Source: CAZMGV01 sp964621525 [NCBI: uncultured bacterium] (GTDB lineage Bacteria; JAGRBM01). From it: a stretch of 64,000 nucleotides of DNA. The DNA is taken from contig CAZUMS010000023.1 in assembly GCA_964621525.1 (NCBI GenBank), forward strand, positions 1 through 64,000, written 5' to 3'. Each line of letters begins with the position of its first letter. Within the stretch, counting starts at the first letter, position 1. The notes below the pieces were generated by a model, which was given only the letters and a program-made list of their open reading frames with translations, searched no databases and was not told the origin of the DNA. A program made the translations under genes and the position numbers. Below, one piece after another: positions 44,921-53,697 of the stretch.

Positions 44921-45526
44921 ATGAAGCTGATCGTCGGGCTCGGAAACCCCGGTCCGAAATACCGCGAGACGCGGCATAACGTCGGATTCATGGCCGTGGA
45001 GCGCCTGGCCGAAAGGCTGGGCGCTTCACGTTCGGTCCTGAAGTTCGACGCGCAGGCCTCGGAAGCGAAGATCGGCGCCGAACCGGTCTGGCTGATCCAG
45101 CCCCAGACGTTCATGAACCTCTCGGGCCGCAGCGTCAGCGGGTTCTGCCGCTTCTTCAAGCTGAAGGCGGAGGACGTCATCGTACTTCACGACGAGATCG
45201 ACCTGCCCCTGGGCAGGCTCCGGATCAAGCAGGGCGGCGGGGTCGCCGGCCACAACGGCCTGAAGAGTATCATCGCCGACACCGGCTTCGATGCCTTTTA
45301 CAGGCTGAGGATGGGTGTCGGGCGCCCGATGAATCCCGCCCTTCAGGTGGTTGACTGGGTGCTCCAGCCCTTCGCCGCGGACGAACGGGGCAGGGTCGAG
45401 GCGCTGGTGGATCTTGCGGCCGAGGCCGTGCCCTTCCTGATCGAAAACGGGCTTGCCAAAACACAGGAGCGGTTCAATCGCAAGGAGCCGGAAACGGCCC
45501 CTGCGGAATCGCAGGACAAGGAATAG
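44921..45526 (+). CDS. pth: peptidyl-tRNA hydrolase
   Basis: The 201-residue enzyme frees peptides from peptidyl-tRNA dropped by ribosomes. The sequence has the active-site region VGLGNPGPKYRETRHNVGFM with catalytic His and Asn, QPQTFMNLSGRSV, VIVLHDEIDLPLGRLRIKQGGGVAGHNGLKSI and RMGVGRP. It follows rplY by 15 bases and ychF by 9, in a conserved order. The C-terminal 20 residues are a divergent polar tail. Confidence 0.97.
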   Translation: MKLIVGLGNPGPKYRETRHNVGFMAVERLAERLGASRSVLKFDAQASEAKIGAEPVWLIQPQTFMNLSGRSVSGFCRFFKLKAEDVIVLHDEIDLPLGRLRIKQGGGVAGHNGLKSIIADTGFDAFYRLRMGVGRPMNPALQVVDWVLQPFAADERGRVEALVDLAAEAVPFLIENGLAKTQERFNRKEPETAPAESQDKE

Positions 45527-45535
45527 TAAACAGAT

Positions 45536-46630
45536 ATGGCTCTCCAGGTCGGTATCGTCGGACTCCCCAACGTCGGAAAATCCACACTCTTCAACGCCCT
45601 GACGGCGGCCGGAATTTCCGCCGAGAACTACCCGTTCTGCACCATCGAGCCGAACCACGGCATCGTTGAGGTGCCGGATCCCCGCATAATCAAGCTCGTA
45701 GAACTCGCGAACCCTCAACGTACGGTGAATGCCACGGTGGAATTCGTGGATATCGCCGGGCTCGTCAAGGGTGCCTCCAAGGGCGAGGGCCTCGGCAACC
45801 AGTTTCTCGGACACATCCGCGAGGTGGACGCCGTCGTCCATGTCGTCCGGTGCTTCGAGGATTCCAACGTGATCCATGTGGACGGGAGCGTGAACCCGGC
45901 GCGGGACGTGGAAGTCATCGAGATCGAACTCGTCCTCGCCGACCTTGAGACCGCCGTGAAGCGCCACGAACGCGCCGCCAGCAAGGCGAAATCAGGCGAC
46001 GTGAAGCTGAAGGCGGAGGCAGATTTCTTCAAGCTCGTGAAGGATACGCTCGAGAAGGGCCTGCCGGCCTCGACGATCGATGTACCGGCGGATCAGGAAA
46101 GCGAATTCCGCCAGTGCCACTTCATCACCGCCAAGCCGGTGCTGTTCGTCGCGAACGTGGACGAAGCGGGCCTGAAGGCCGACAATGCCCATGTCGAGCA
46201 GCTGAGGGGCATTGCGGCGAAGCGGAAGGCCGGTGTCGTGAAAATCTGCTGCAAGATCGAGTCAGAAATCGCAGAGCTCTCGGGCGACGACAAGAAGGCG
46301 TTCCTCGAGGACCTGGGCCTTTCCGAACCGGGCCTGAACCGGCTGATCCGGGCTGCCTACCAGCTTCTGGACCTGATCACGTTCTTCACCGTCGGCGAAA
46401 AGGAAGTCCGGTCCTGGCCCATCGCCGTGGGGACAAAAGCTCCTGGCGCTGCCGGAAAGATTCACACGGATTTTGAGCGGGGCTTCATCAAGGCGGAAGT
46501 GATCCACTACCCGGACTTCGTCGCATCGGGCTCCGAGCACGGGGCGCGCGAAGCCGGAAAGCTCTCCACCGAAGGCAAGGAATACGTCGTACAGGACGGC
46601 GACGTCATGCACTTCCGCTTCAACGTGTAA
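45536..46630 (+). CDS. ychF: redox-regulated ATPase YchF (Obg family)
   Basis: The 364-residue protein is an Obg-like ATPase. Seen are the P-loop GLPNVGKSTLFNALT, switch G3 DIAGLVKGASKGEGLGN and the G4 motif with Asn-Val-Asp-Glu (FVANVDE) that marks ATP rather than GTP preference. The C-terminal TGS domain is RSWPIAVGTKAPGAAGKIHTDFERGFIKAEV. It ends the prs-rplY-pth-ychF run and converges with the ABC binding-protein gene. Confidence 0.97.
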   Translation: MALQVGIVGLPNVGKSTLFNALTAAGISAENYPFCTIEPNHGIVEVPDPRIIKLVELANPQRTVNATVEFVDIAGLVKGASKGEGLGNQFLGHIREVDAVVHVVRCFEDSNVIHVDGSVNPARDVEVIEIELVLADLETAVKRHERAASKAKSGDVKLKAEADFFKLVKDTLEKGLPASTIDVPADQESEFRQCHFITAKPVLFVANVDEAGLKADNAHVEQLRGIAAKRKAGVVKICCKIESEIAELSGDDKKAFLEDLGLSEPGLNRLIRAAYQLLDLITFFTVGEKEVRSWPIAVGTKAPGAAGKIHTDFERGFIKAEVIHYPDFVASGSEHGAREAGKLSTEGKEYVVQDGDVMHFRFNV

Positions 46631-46637
46631 GGAACGC

Positions 46638-47585
46638 TCAGCGCACGACCTTGACGTCGTGCTTGTCCTCGGCGGCGATGACGAGGGCGTTTACGGCCAT
46701 GTCTTCCAGACGGCCGACCTTCTTCAGCACGGCCAGATTGACGCCGATCTCGTAGGTCTTGGGCCACTCCATCGGCAGGTCGCCCACGGGTGTACCGAGC
46801 AGAACCTTGCTTGCCATGACGGCGAGCTGGGCGCCGGCCGCGCGGCCCGACGGCGAGAGCGAGATGGCCGCCCCCGCGTTCACATGGACGGGATTGAAAG
46901 TATAGAGCGGCGTGTTCTCCCGGAGCGAGAACCGGAGGAGTTCGCGCAGGTTATCCACACGGAGCAGCATCGGGTCCTCGGGGATCCACAGGACGTCGAT
47001 CTTTCCGGCAAGGCTCATGAGCGCCCGTTCGATGTCCTGATCGATATCGACCCTGAACTTGAGCAGCGACACCCCCGCCGGCTGGGCCGCCTCTTCCATC
47101 CAGTTCACCTCGAATCCCGAGTTCGCCGGGTTATACACAACGCCGATGCGGCGCAGGCTGGGGTACATGCGCTTCAGGAGCTGAAGCTGGTCCTGCGCCC
47201 GGATCGTGTAGTTGATCCCACGCATCTTGGGCCCCCGAAGCTGGGTCGTCTGGTTGTCGACGGCATAGGTGAACAGGACCGGAGTGTCGGAAAGCAGTTC
47301 GCGGGCCACGAGCGCGGCACGGGTTCCCACCGCGATGGCCAGCTGGGGCTTCGACTTGTTCAGATCCTGAAGCTGTTTCTTGAGGGTCTCGCGATCGGAG
47401 GGCAGCTCGATCGTTTCCACCGGCCGGATCTGCTCCATCGAGGTCTTGAGCCCCTCGAGGACCGCCAGCATCTGCGAATCGGGGTCAGAGAACAGCACCC
47501 TGATCGAATCGTCGGCGCGTACGGGAGCGGCAGCCAGCACGGCAGCCAGCAGCAGCGCGGCACGGATCCGGATACCGGTTCTCAT
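46638..47585 (-). CDS. ABC-transporter substrate-binding protein (PF04392-like)
   Basis: The 315-residue protein has a signal peptide (MRTGIRIRAALLLAAVLAAAPVRA). It follows the ABC_sub_bind family: VLFSDPDSQMLAVLEGLK, LAIAVGTRAALVARELLSDTPVLFTYAVDN, YPSLRRIGVVYNPANSGFEVNWM, IDVLWIPEDPMLL and a final NLAVLKKVGRLEDMAV. Such proteins bind small organic ligands for ABC uptake, but permease and ATPase genes are absent. It lies 5 bases downstream of the pseudokinase fusion on the same strand and may be cotranscribed with it, suggesting a sensory rather than transport role. Confidence 0.83.
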   Translation of the reverse strand: MRTGIRIRAALLLAAVLAAAPVRADDSIRVLFSDPDSQMLAVLEGLKTSMEQIRPVETIELPSDRETLKKQLQDLNKSKPQLAIAVGTRAALVARELLSDTPVLFTYAVDNQTTQLRGPKMRGINYTIRAQDQLQLLKRMYPSLRRIGVVYNPANSGFEVNWMEEAAQPAGVSLLKFRVDIDQDIERALMSLAGKIDVLWIPEDPMLLRVDNLRELLRFSLRENTPLYTFNPVHVNAGAAISLSPSGRAAGAQLAVMASKVLLGTPVGDLPMEWPKTYEIGVNLAVLKKVGRLEDMAVNALVIAAEDKHDVKVVR

Positions 47586-47590
47586 GGGAA

Positions 47591-49774
47591 CTACTTACAA
47601 CAACGGAAGCCGATCTGCGAGTCTTTTGTTCCGGACTGGAAGTTCTCCCGGAACGCGCAACGGGTTGCCCAGTCGGGACGGGAATGAGAACCGCCCCGGA
47701 CCACCTTGTCGGCGCTGCCTTCGGACCAGTTGGTGGAGGTCCACTCCCGGAGGTTTCCGGACATGTCGAACACGCCGAAGGAGTTCGTGCACTGGGTATA
47801 TTTTCCCGACGGCGCCAGCGAACGGTCCTGGCCCGACTGGTCGCGTGTGTTGCACGTCTTGGCGTTGAACAGGTCGCCGTACGGATAACGGCTCTCCTTG
47901 GGTCCCTTGCACGCCTTTTCCCATTCGGCCTCGGAGCAGAGGCGCTTGCCCTGCCCCTCGCACATGGTCTTTGCCTCATTCCAGCTCACGTTGCCGCGGG
48001 GAGGCGACCCTTCGGTGTTGGGAGATTCGTAACGGTCGATGCAGAAGTCGGGAACCCCCGTGGGCGTCAGGACTTTTTCCGCAAAATCACGGGCACTGTC
48101 GTCCGGCGAAGAACCCATTTTGAAGCTCCCGCCGGGCACAAAGGCCATTCCTGACGGACAGTTTCCGGACGAGGGCGGCGGCGACGAAGCAGCGACGGCC
48201 TTCGGCTTTTCGGCCTTGGGCTCGGGCTTCTTTTCCTCAACGGGTTTTTCAGCGGGCTTCGCTTCCGCCTTGGGCGTTTCCACAACCGGAGCAGCCTTGT
48301 GTTCCACCGGTTTTGCTTCCGCCTTGGGCTCCGGCTCCGTGATGGAGACGGGCGCCGCCGTTGCGGCCTTGGTTACTTCGGCGGCAGCCGGCTTTTCTGG
48401 CTCCGGTTGCTCTGCCGGCGGTTTCGGTACCTCGTCAGACGTCTCCGGCTTCGGAGCCATTGCGACCGGCTTGGACGATGCGGCCTCTTCACCGCCGCTA
48501 AAAGCGAAAAACAGTCCGGCCGCTGCGATCACGACAACAATGGCGACGATGATCCCGACCGGCGGACCTTTCTTGGCCGGAGGGGGCGACCAGGGCTCCG
48601 GAATCGGTTCTACCGCCGGTGCCGGAGCGGCCGCCGGAGGAACCGGTGCGGGTTTCGGCGGCGCGGGCTTTTGAGCCGGTTCAGGTACCGGTTCGGCCTT
48701 GGGGGGTGGAGGTGGGGGCGGCAACTCTTCCTTTACCGGCGTGGGAGCCGGGGGAGGAGGAGGAGGGGGCGGAGGAGGAGGCGCTGCTTCCACCGGTGCC
48801 GGTTTGGGCGGAGGCGGAGGCGGCGGTGGAGGTGGGGGCGGCTTCGCGGCAGCCTCTTTCTTCGCCCTCTCTTCCGCAGCCTCGTTCTCGATCGCCTTCT
48901 GGAGCCGCGAGAGCACTTCTGCCGGCGTCTTGGGTCGCTTGGCAGAATGCTCGGCAAGGCAATCGGCAATCAGGTCATCGGCCTCTTCCGGAAGTCCCTC
49001 GACCACGTCTGAGGGGCTGATTCCCGGTGCCGGCGTCTGGAGCGTGAGCATCTCGAACAGCACGGCCCCCAGACTGAAAATATCGTCGGCAGGGGACGGG
49101 TCGTCACCGTTCAGGAACTGGGGCGATACATAAGGCGTGCTCTTGTACCGGTCCGCCGCCGCCCGGCGCTTGGGACCCGGAACCAGAACGGCGAGGCCGA
49201 AATCGGTCAGCTTGAGACCTTCCGGCTGGATCAGGACGTTGCCCGGGGAGAGGGAAAGGTGCTGCACACCCTTCGAGTGGCCGAAGGAAAGCGCGGCAAC
49301 AATCTGGGAAAGCATCGGCTCGATCTCGGCGAGCTTGAACGGGCGTCGCTCGGTGGTCCGCACGGAAAGAAGACGCCGGAGCGAGAGCCCGCCGATGAAC
49401 TCCATCGTGAGGTAGGCCGTGTTGCCGTCGATGTCGGCTTCGTAGATCTTCACGCAGCCGGGGTGCAGCACCTCACGGCTCTTGCGCACGCCAGCCTTGA
49501 ACTGCTTGCGTGATGCGTCGTCAGTCACCAGTTCGGGGTGAATGACCCGGAGAGCGACCGTCACATCGACTTCACGGTCCTGCGCCCGGTAGACCCGTCC
49601 CACGGCCCCTTCGCCGATATCCGCCCGGATCTCGTACCGGCCGCCGATCACGTCTCCGGACTTGATCGCCGCCCCGCCGGGGGCTCCCGGCGCAGTCGCC
49701 TGTTCCGCGCCGCAGGTTTCGCAGACGGGCGCGTTGTCCGGAATCGAATCTCCGCAGTTCCAGCAGCTCTTCAA
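47591..49774 (-). CDS. zinc-ribbon/pseudokinase/Pro-rich/TM/FGE-like fusion protein
   Basis: The 727-residue protein has five parts. Residues 4-22 are a zinc ribbon (CWNC...CETC). Residues 40-295 are a Ser/Thr-kinase fold. It lacks key residues: the VAxK lysine is Arg76, and HRD is HLS (172-174), so the catalytic Asp is missing, although N179 and DFG (191-193) remain. Residues 311-402 are Pro-rich, 406-426 are a transmembrane helix and 430-536 are Pro/Glu/Lys-rich. Residues 539-727 are a formylglycine-generating-enzyme-like domain with only one Cys (C706) of the copper pair. I prefer TTG 49774 with GAGGAA upstream; ATG 49831 is possible. Confidence 0.85.
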   Translation of the reverse strand: MKSCWNCGDSIPDNAPVCETCGAEQATAPGAPGGAAIKSGDVIGGRYEIRADIGEGAVGRVYRAQDREVDVTVALRVIHPELVTDDASRKQFKAGVRKSREVLHPGCVKIYEADIDGNTAYLTMEFIGGLSLRRLLSVRTTERRPFKLAEIEPMLSQIVAALSFGHSKGVQHLSLSPGNVLIQPEGLKLTDFGLAVLVPGPKRRAAADRYKSTPYVSPQFLNGDDPSPADDIFSLGAVLFEMLTLQTPAPGISPSDVVEGLPEEADDLIADCLAEHSAKRPKTPAEVLSRLQKAIENEAAEERAKKEAAAKPPPPPPPPPPPPKPAPVEAAPPPPPPPPPPPAPTPVKEELPPPPPPPKAEPVPEPAQKPAPPKPAPVPPAAAPAPAVEPIPEPWSPPPAKKGPPVGIIVAIVVVIAAAGLFFAFSGGEEAASSKPVAMAPKPETSDEVPKPPAEQPEPEKPAAAEVTKAATAAPVSITEPEPKAEAKPVEHKAAPVVETPKAEAKPAEKPVEEKKPEPKAEKPKAVAASSPPPSSGNCPSGMAFVPGGSFKMGSSPDDSARDFAEKVLTPTGVPDFCIDRYESPNTEGSPPRGNVSWNEAKTMCEGQGKRLCSEAEWEKACKGPKESRYPYGDLFNAKTCNTRDQSGQDRSLAPSGKYTQCTNSFGVFDMSGNLREWTSTNWSEGSADKVVRGGSHSRPDWATRCAFRENFQSGTKDSQIGFRCCK

Positions 49775-49916
49775 CCAGAGTTCCTCGCTTCGGTCCGGTG
49801 ACACGCGCGCCGCAGGCTGCCACTGTCGCATGGGCAGGCCGGCGGCGGAATTCGGGTCGGCGTGTTTGGGTAAAGTCTATGTGCTGCGGGAGGCCGGTTT
49901 CAAGAGACGGAAAGCC

Positions 49917-50660
49917 TCAATTCACCCATCCGCCCGGCGGCGAGCCCTCGTCATCGCGCACGGCCCTGAGGCCCTGTTTCTTCCTGAGCCGGTTCAGCTT
50001 CCACCGGTAGTACCGCTCACGGAGCCCGAGCCCCGGCAGCCGCCCCCGTCCCCGGGACCAGTACCAGGCGACCGGTGCGCCGCCCAGTACGTACAGCACC
50101 CCGGCCAGCGAGAACCCCTGCTCGATTTCCGAGAATACAACGATGACCACTACGATGGCGACGAGCCATTTCACCTTGAGAGGCACGACAAAGAATGCCA
50201 GCACTTCCTGCTCGGGCTCCCGGAATCCCCACAGGATCAGGAGGTTCGTAATCAGCCCGCCCGCGCCCGCATAGATCGAACCGCCGAGCGTCACCGCTGC
50301 CAGAGAACCGAGCCCTCCGGCGGATAGCGCCGACAGCAGAAGAAACCGGGCGTACTTTTGGGAGCCGTCGATGCGCTCCTGCTGGGTTCCAAAAGCCCAC
50401 AGCATGTAGCCATACAGCAGGACCGAAATGATGCTCGTGTGGACGACCGGATAGGTCACGAGCCGCCAGACCTGGAAATGCCGAACCACGAGGCCGGGGT
50501 CCAGCAGCAGAAGCCCGGCGATGGGCCGGAACGCGAGAGTCGCCAGATAAACGGCGGCAATCGCCACGAGCAGGATCTTCGTGACGCCCGGAATGGAGTT
50601 CCAGCCCGGAGGGCCTCCGAACCGGTACTGAACGCGCTGGTATCCGCCCCGTGGTGACAT
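49917..50660 (-). CDS. rhomboid-like membrane protein lacking catalytic residues
   Basis: The 247-residue protein has six transmembrane segments and the rhomboid L1-like segment VWRLVTYPVVHTSIISVL. The serine motif GxSG reads GAGG at 132-135, so the nucleophile is Gly134. The catalytic His of the sixth helix is replaced (QGFSLAGVLY). It is therefore probably an inactive rhomboid-fold protein, perhaps a chaperone or sequestering factor. The C-terminus is a basic helix (RYYRWKLNRLRKKQG). It lies next to the pseudokinase fusion, 143 bases from that gene's start, on the same strand. Confidence 0.72.
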   Translation of the reverse strand: MSPRGGYQRVQYRFGGPPGWNSIPGVTKILLVAIAAVYLATLAFRPIAGLLLLDPGLVVRHFQVWRLVTYPVVHTSIISVLLYGYMLWAFGTQQERIDGSQKYARFLLLSALSAGGLGSLAAVTLGGSIYAGAGGLITNLLILWGFREPEQEVLAFFVVPLKVKWLVAIVVVIVVFSEIEQGFSLAGVLYVLGGAPVAWYWSRGRGRLPGLGLRERYYRWKLNRLRKKQGLRAVRDDEGSPPGGWVN

Positions 50661-50710
50661 GCTGGATGGATATATAGCGGGGGAAACGCCCCGCGGAAAC
50701 CCTTACCGGT

Positions 50711-51187
50711 TCATCCGGCGAGCCGCCGAATCCACTCGTTCCAGTCCGGGTACCGGCCAGCCAGTTCCCCGGCATCACCAATCTCGAAATCCCGCAGGTC
50801 GAAACCCGGCGCCATGGTGGCGCCGAGCAGGGCGAAACCCTGCGGTCCGTCCGGCTTCAGCCTCGCCCCCTGCCAGACCCCGCCGGGAACCACCGACTGG
50901 GGCCGCTCTCCCGCAGCCAGGCCCGTGCCGAGAATGACAACCTCTCCGGCCCCATCCGGGCGGAGCCGGATCTGTTCTACCGGATCGCCGAGGTAGAAGT
51001 GGAACACCTCATCGTAAACCAGCCGGCGCAAGCGGGAGCAGGTCTCCGGCGTCAGCAGATAGTAGATGGCGGTAGAGACGTTGCGACCGGCCACCACCCT
51101 TCCCGCCCGGAAGGTCTCCCGGAAATATCCGCCCTCGAATTCGAGCGGCTCCAGGTCCAGCATCCTGATGATCTCTTGAGCTTTCAT
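50711..51187 (-). CDS. cupin, DUF985 family
   Basis: The 158-residue protein matches Cupin_5 (DUF985): LDLEPLEFEGGYFRETFR, AIYYLLTPETCSRLRRLVYDEVFHFYLGDPVEQI, VVPGGVWQGARL and GFALLGATMAPGFDLRDFEIG. The two cupin motifs form a small beta barrel with possible metal-binding His residues (FHFY). Function is unknown in general. It lies 50 bases upstream of the rhomboid-like gene on the same strand and is divergent from the small protein at 51235. Confidence 0.9.
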   Translation of the reverse strand: MKAQEIIRMLDLEPLEFEGGYFRETFRAGRVVAGRNVSTAIYYLLTPETCSRLRRLVYDEVFHFYLGDPVEQIRLRPDGAGEVVILGTGLAAGERPQSVVPGGVWQGARLKPDGPQGFALLGATMAPGFDLRDFEIGDAGELAGRYPDWNEWIRRLAG

Positions 51188-51234
51188 GCCCGCTACGATA
51201 GCGGTTTGAGACGCCTGCGGGGAGTAACAGAAGC

Positions 51235-51492
51235 ATGCCGACCCTCACCTTCCAGAACCGTTCGATCGATCTCGCCGACGCGGATCTCGCCACCGTGAAA
51301 GAGGCCCTGGACGCCTTCGTGCGCGGCGTTTCCATGGACACCTACCTGTCGAAGGTCCCGCCTGCCGTCTCCGAATTCGTGAACCAGACGGTGAAGGACC
51401 TCTCCATGCAGGCTTTCGGCGGCGGCAGCCCTGCCGGTTACACCCACCGCTGGCGCGGTGCCGTGAAAGATTTCCTCCAGACGCTCGGGTGA
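51235..51492 (+). CDS. small protein of unknown function
   Basis: This 85-residue protein has a short N-terminal beta segment followed by predicted helices (VKEALDAFVRGVSMDTYLS; EFVNQTVKDLSMQAFGG). I do not recognise a family. It starts 47 bases from the divergent DUF985 gene. It has a clean frame and normal codon use, so I think it is real, but evidence is modest. Confidence 0.55.
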   Translation: MPTLTFQNRSIDLADADLATVKEALDAFVRGVSMDTYLSKVPPAVSEFVNQTVKDLSMQAFGGGSPAGYTHRWRGAVKDFLQTLG

Positions 51493-51594
51493 ACAGGGCC
51501 CGCTCCTGTCATCACATCGTAACGAGGCGGCTATGATCCCGATCATGGACCCCTGAGAGCGACGGGATAGCCTTGATGCTGGAGCGTTCATCCG

Positions 51595-53697
51595 GTGTCA
51601 GGAACAGAGGTCATCGAGCGGGTCGTCCGGACCGTCTGCCCCTATTGCGGGGTGGGCTGCGGCATGGGGCTCCGTGTGGCGGACGGCAGGGTCGTCGGGG
51701 TGGAGCCGGTGGCAGCCCACCCCGTGAGCCGTGGCGAGCTGTGTACAAAGGGCTGGAGTGCCGCCTTCGGCGTCGATACCGGCGACCGGATTCTCCATCC
51801 GCTGATTAAGGATCACGGAAAATTCCGCCGCGCCTCCTGGAATGAAGCCCTGGACTACATCGCCGGGAGTTTCCGGGAGGCGGTCCAGATCAGCGGCCCC
51901 GGCTCGGTGGGCGTCGTGAGCTGCGCCCGGGCCACCAACGAGGATAACTACGCGGCCCAGAAATTCGCCCGCGCCGTCCTCCATACGAACAACATCGATC
52001 ACTGCGCCCGGATCTGCCACAGCCCGTCGGTGGCGGGGCTCCGCCAGACGCTCGGCTCCGGGGCCATGACGAACTCCATCGGCGAAATTGCCGACGCGGA
52101 CCTCCTGGTCGTCTGGGGAAGCGATACTACCGAGAATCACAGCATCATCGGCAGTCACCTGATCCGCCGCAAGGTTGCCGGAGCAAAGCTCCTCGTCGTC
52201 GATCCGCGGACGACCAGGCTTGCACACCTTGCCGATCTTCACCTGCCCGTACGGCTCGGGACGAATATTGCGCTGGTGAACGGACTCCTGAACGTCATTT
52301 TCTCGAACGGCTGGGAAAACAGGGAATTCTTGGACGCCCGGTGCGAGAACCCGGATGCTCTCCGGAAGAAGGCTTACGAATATCCGCTGGAGAAAACCGC
52401 CCGGATCACCGGCGTTCCCGAAGCGAAGATCGTCGAAGCAGCCCGGCTCATTTCCCACGCACAGGCGGCGTTCCTCTGCTACGGTATGGGGATTACCCAG
52501 CACACGACCGGCACGAACAACGTCATCGCCATCTCGGACCTCGTGCTCGCCACCGGCCAGATCGGCCGCCGGGGAGCAGGCGTAAACCCCCTCCGTGGAC
52601 AGAATAATGTGCAGGGCGCGTGCGACATGGGCGCGCTCCCGAACGTCTATCCCGGTTATCAGGATGCGCTCGACCCCAGGACGCAGGATAAATTCTCGGC
52701 AGCCTGGGAAGTCCCGATCCCGAAAGCCGCCGGCATGACCTCGCTCGGCATGACTGGCGCCGCGCTGGATGGCCATTTCAAGTGCATGATCATCATGGGC
52801 GAGGATCCAGTTGTGACCGATCCGGATCAGAACCATGTTCGAAGGGCACTCCGGGCCCTGGATCTTCTGGTGGTCTTCGAGCTGACACTCACGGAAACGG
52901 CGAAGGAAGCGGACGTCGTACTCCCTGCCGCTTCGTTTGCCGAGAAGGACGGCACTTTCACCAGCTGCGAGCGCCGGGTGCAGAGGGTCCGTCAGGCGGT
53001 GCCGCCCCCCGGCGAGTGCCGTCCGGACTGGATGATCCTCGGCGACCTGGCGCGGCGGCTCGGCTACGAGGGGATGAACTGGACATCGGCGGAAGAAGTG
53101 TTCGCCGAAATGGCCTCTCTCTCGCCAATTCACTCGGCCATGACCTTCGCCAAATTGTCGGCGCGGGACGGACTCCAGTGGCCCTGCAACGAAGCGAACC
53201 CGGACGGGCTCGGTCTCCTGCATCAGAAGTCCTTTCCAACCGCCTCCGGCAAGGCCCGGCCGCTACCTGTCGATCACCAAGGACCTGCCGAGGTGCCGGA
53301 CGACGAGTACCCCTACTTCTTCACGACGAACCGCCTGCACTTCCACTATGGTTGCGGTTCCATGACCCGGAAATCGCCGCTGCTCGAACGGGAAACCCCG
53401 GACGGACTCCTGTTCATCAATCCGTCGGATGCCGCACGCCTTAAACTCAAGGACCACTCTCCGGTCCGGGTCAGCTCCCGGCGCGGCTGGGTCGAAACCC
53501 GGGCGATCCTTACCGGCGACGTTCCCGCCGGGACCGTCGCCATGCCGTACCACTTCAAGGAAGCACCCTCGAACCAGGTGACAAACAATGCGCAGGACCC
53601 GGTGACGAAAATGCCAGAGCTGAAGGTTTGCGCCGTAAAGATCGAGCCGCTCCCGCCCGGTACCGCACCAAGGGACTTCACCGGGGTGCTGCCATGA
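51595..53697 (+). CDS. fdhF: formate dehydrogenase catalytic (molybdopterin) subunit, Cys-type
   Basis: The 700-residue protein is a molybdo/tungsto-bis-PGD oxidoreductase. N-terminal Cys15, Cys18, Cys22 and Cys50 bind a 4Fe-4S cluster. The active-site segment DHCARICHSPSVAGL places Cys141-His142 where E. coli FdhF has selenocysteine-His, so a Cys-type enzyme is expected. Substrate and cofactor segments such as GMGITQHTTGTNNV, NNVQGACDMGALPN and FFTTNRLHFHYGCGSMTRKS are present. It starts with GTG. The 4-base overlap (ATGA) with the next gene begins a four-gene operon with Fe-S and flavin subunits and a formate channel. Confidence 0.93.
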   Translation: MSGTEVIERVVRTVCPYCGVGCGMGLRVADGRVVGVEPVAAHPVSRGELCTKGWSAAFGVDTGDRILHPLIKDHGKFRRASWNEALDYIAGSFREAVQISGPGSVGVVSCARATNEDNYAAQKFARAVLHTNNIDHCARICHSPSVAGLRQTLGSGAMTNSIGEIADADLLVVWGSDTTENHSIIGSHLIRRKVAGAKLLVVDPRTTRLAHLADLHLPVRLGTNIALVNGLLNVIFSNGWENREFLDARCENPDALRKKAYEYPLEKTARITGVPEAKIVEAARLISHAQAAFLCYGMGITQHTTGTNNVIAISDLVLATGQIGRRGAGVNPLRGQNNVQGACDMGALPNVYPGYQDALDPRTQDKFSAAWEVPIPKAAGMTSLGMTGAALDGHFKCMIIMGEDPVVTDPDQNHVRRALRALDLLVVFELTLTETAKEADVVLPAASFAEKDGTFTSCERRVQRVRQAVPPPGECRPDWMILGDLARRLGYEGMNWTSAEEVFAEMASLSPIHSAMTFAKLSARDGLQWPCNEANPDGLGLLHQKSFPTASGKARPLPVDHQGPAEVPDDEYPYFFTTNRLHFHYGCGSMTRKSPLLERETPDGLLFINPSDAARLKLKDHSPVRVSSRRGWVETRAILTGDVPAGTVAMPYHFKEAPSNQVTNNAQDPVTKMPELKVCAVKIEPLPPGTAPRDFTGVLP

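Noticed and set aside
48700-49012. Glycine-rich frames opposite the Pro-rich region of the fusion protein
   Set aside because: They are the reverse strand of a poly-Pro codon run and have no start signal or family match.
52000-52030. Possible selenocysteine in the formate dehydrogenase
   Set aside because: The active-site codon is a normal Cys (DHCARICHSPS). There is no in-frame TGA.
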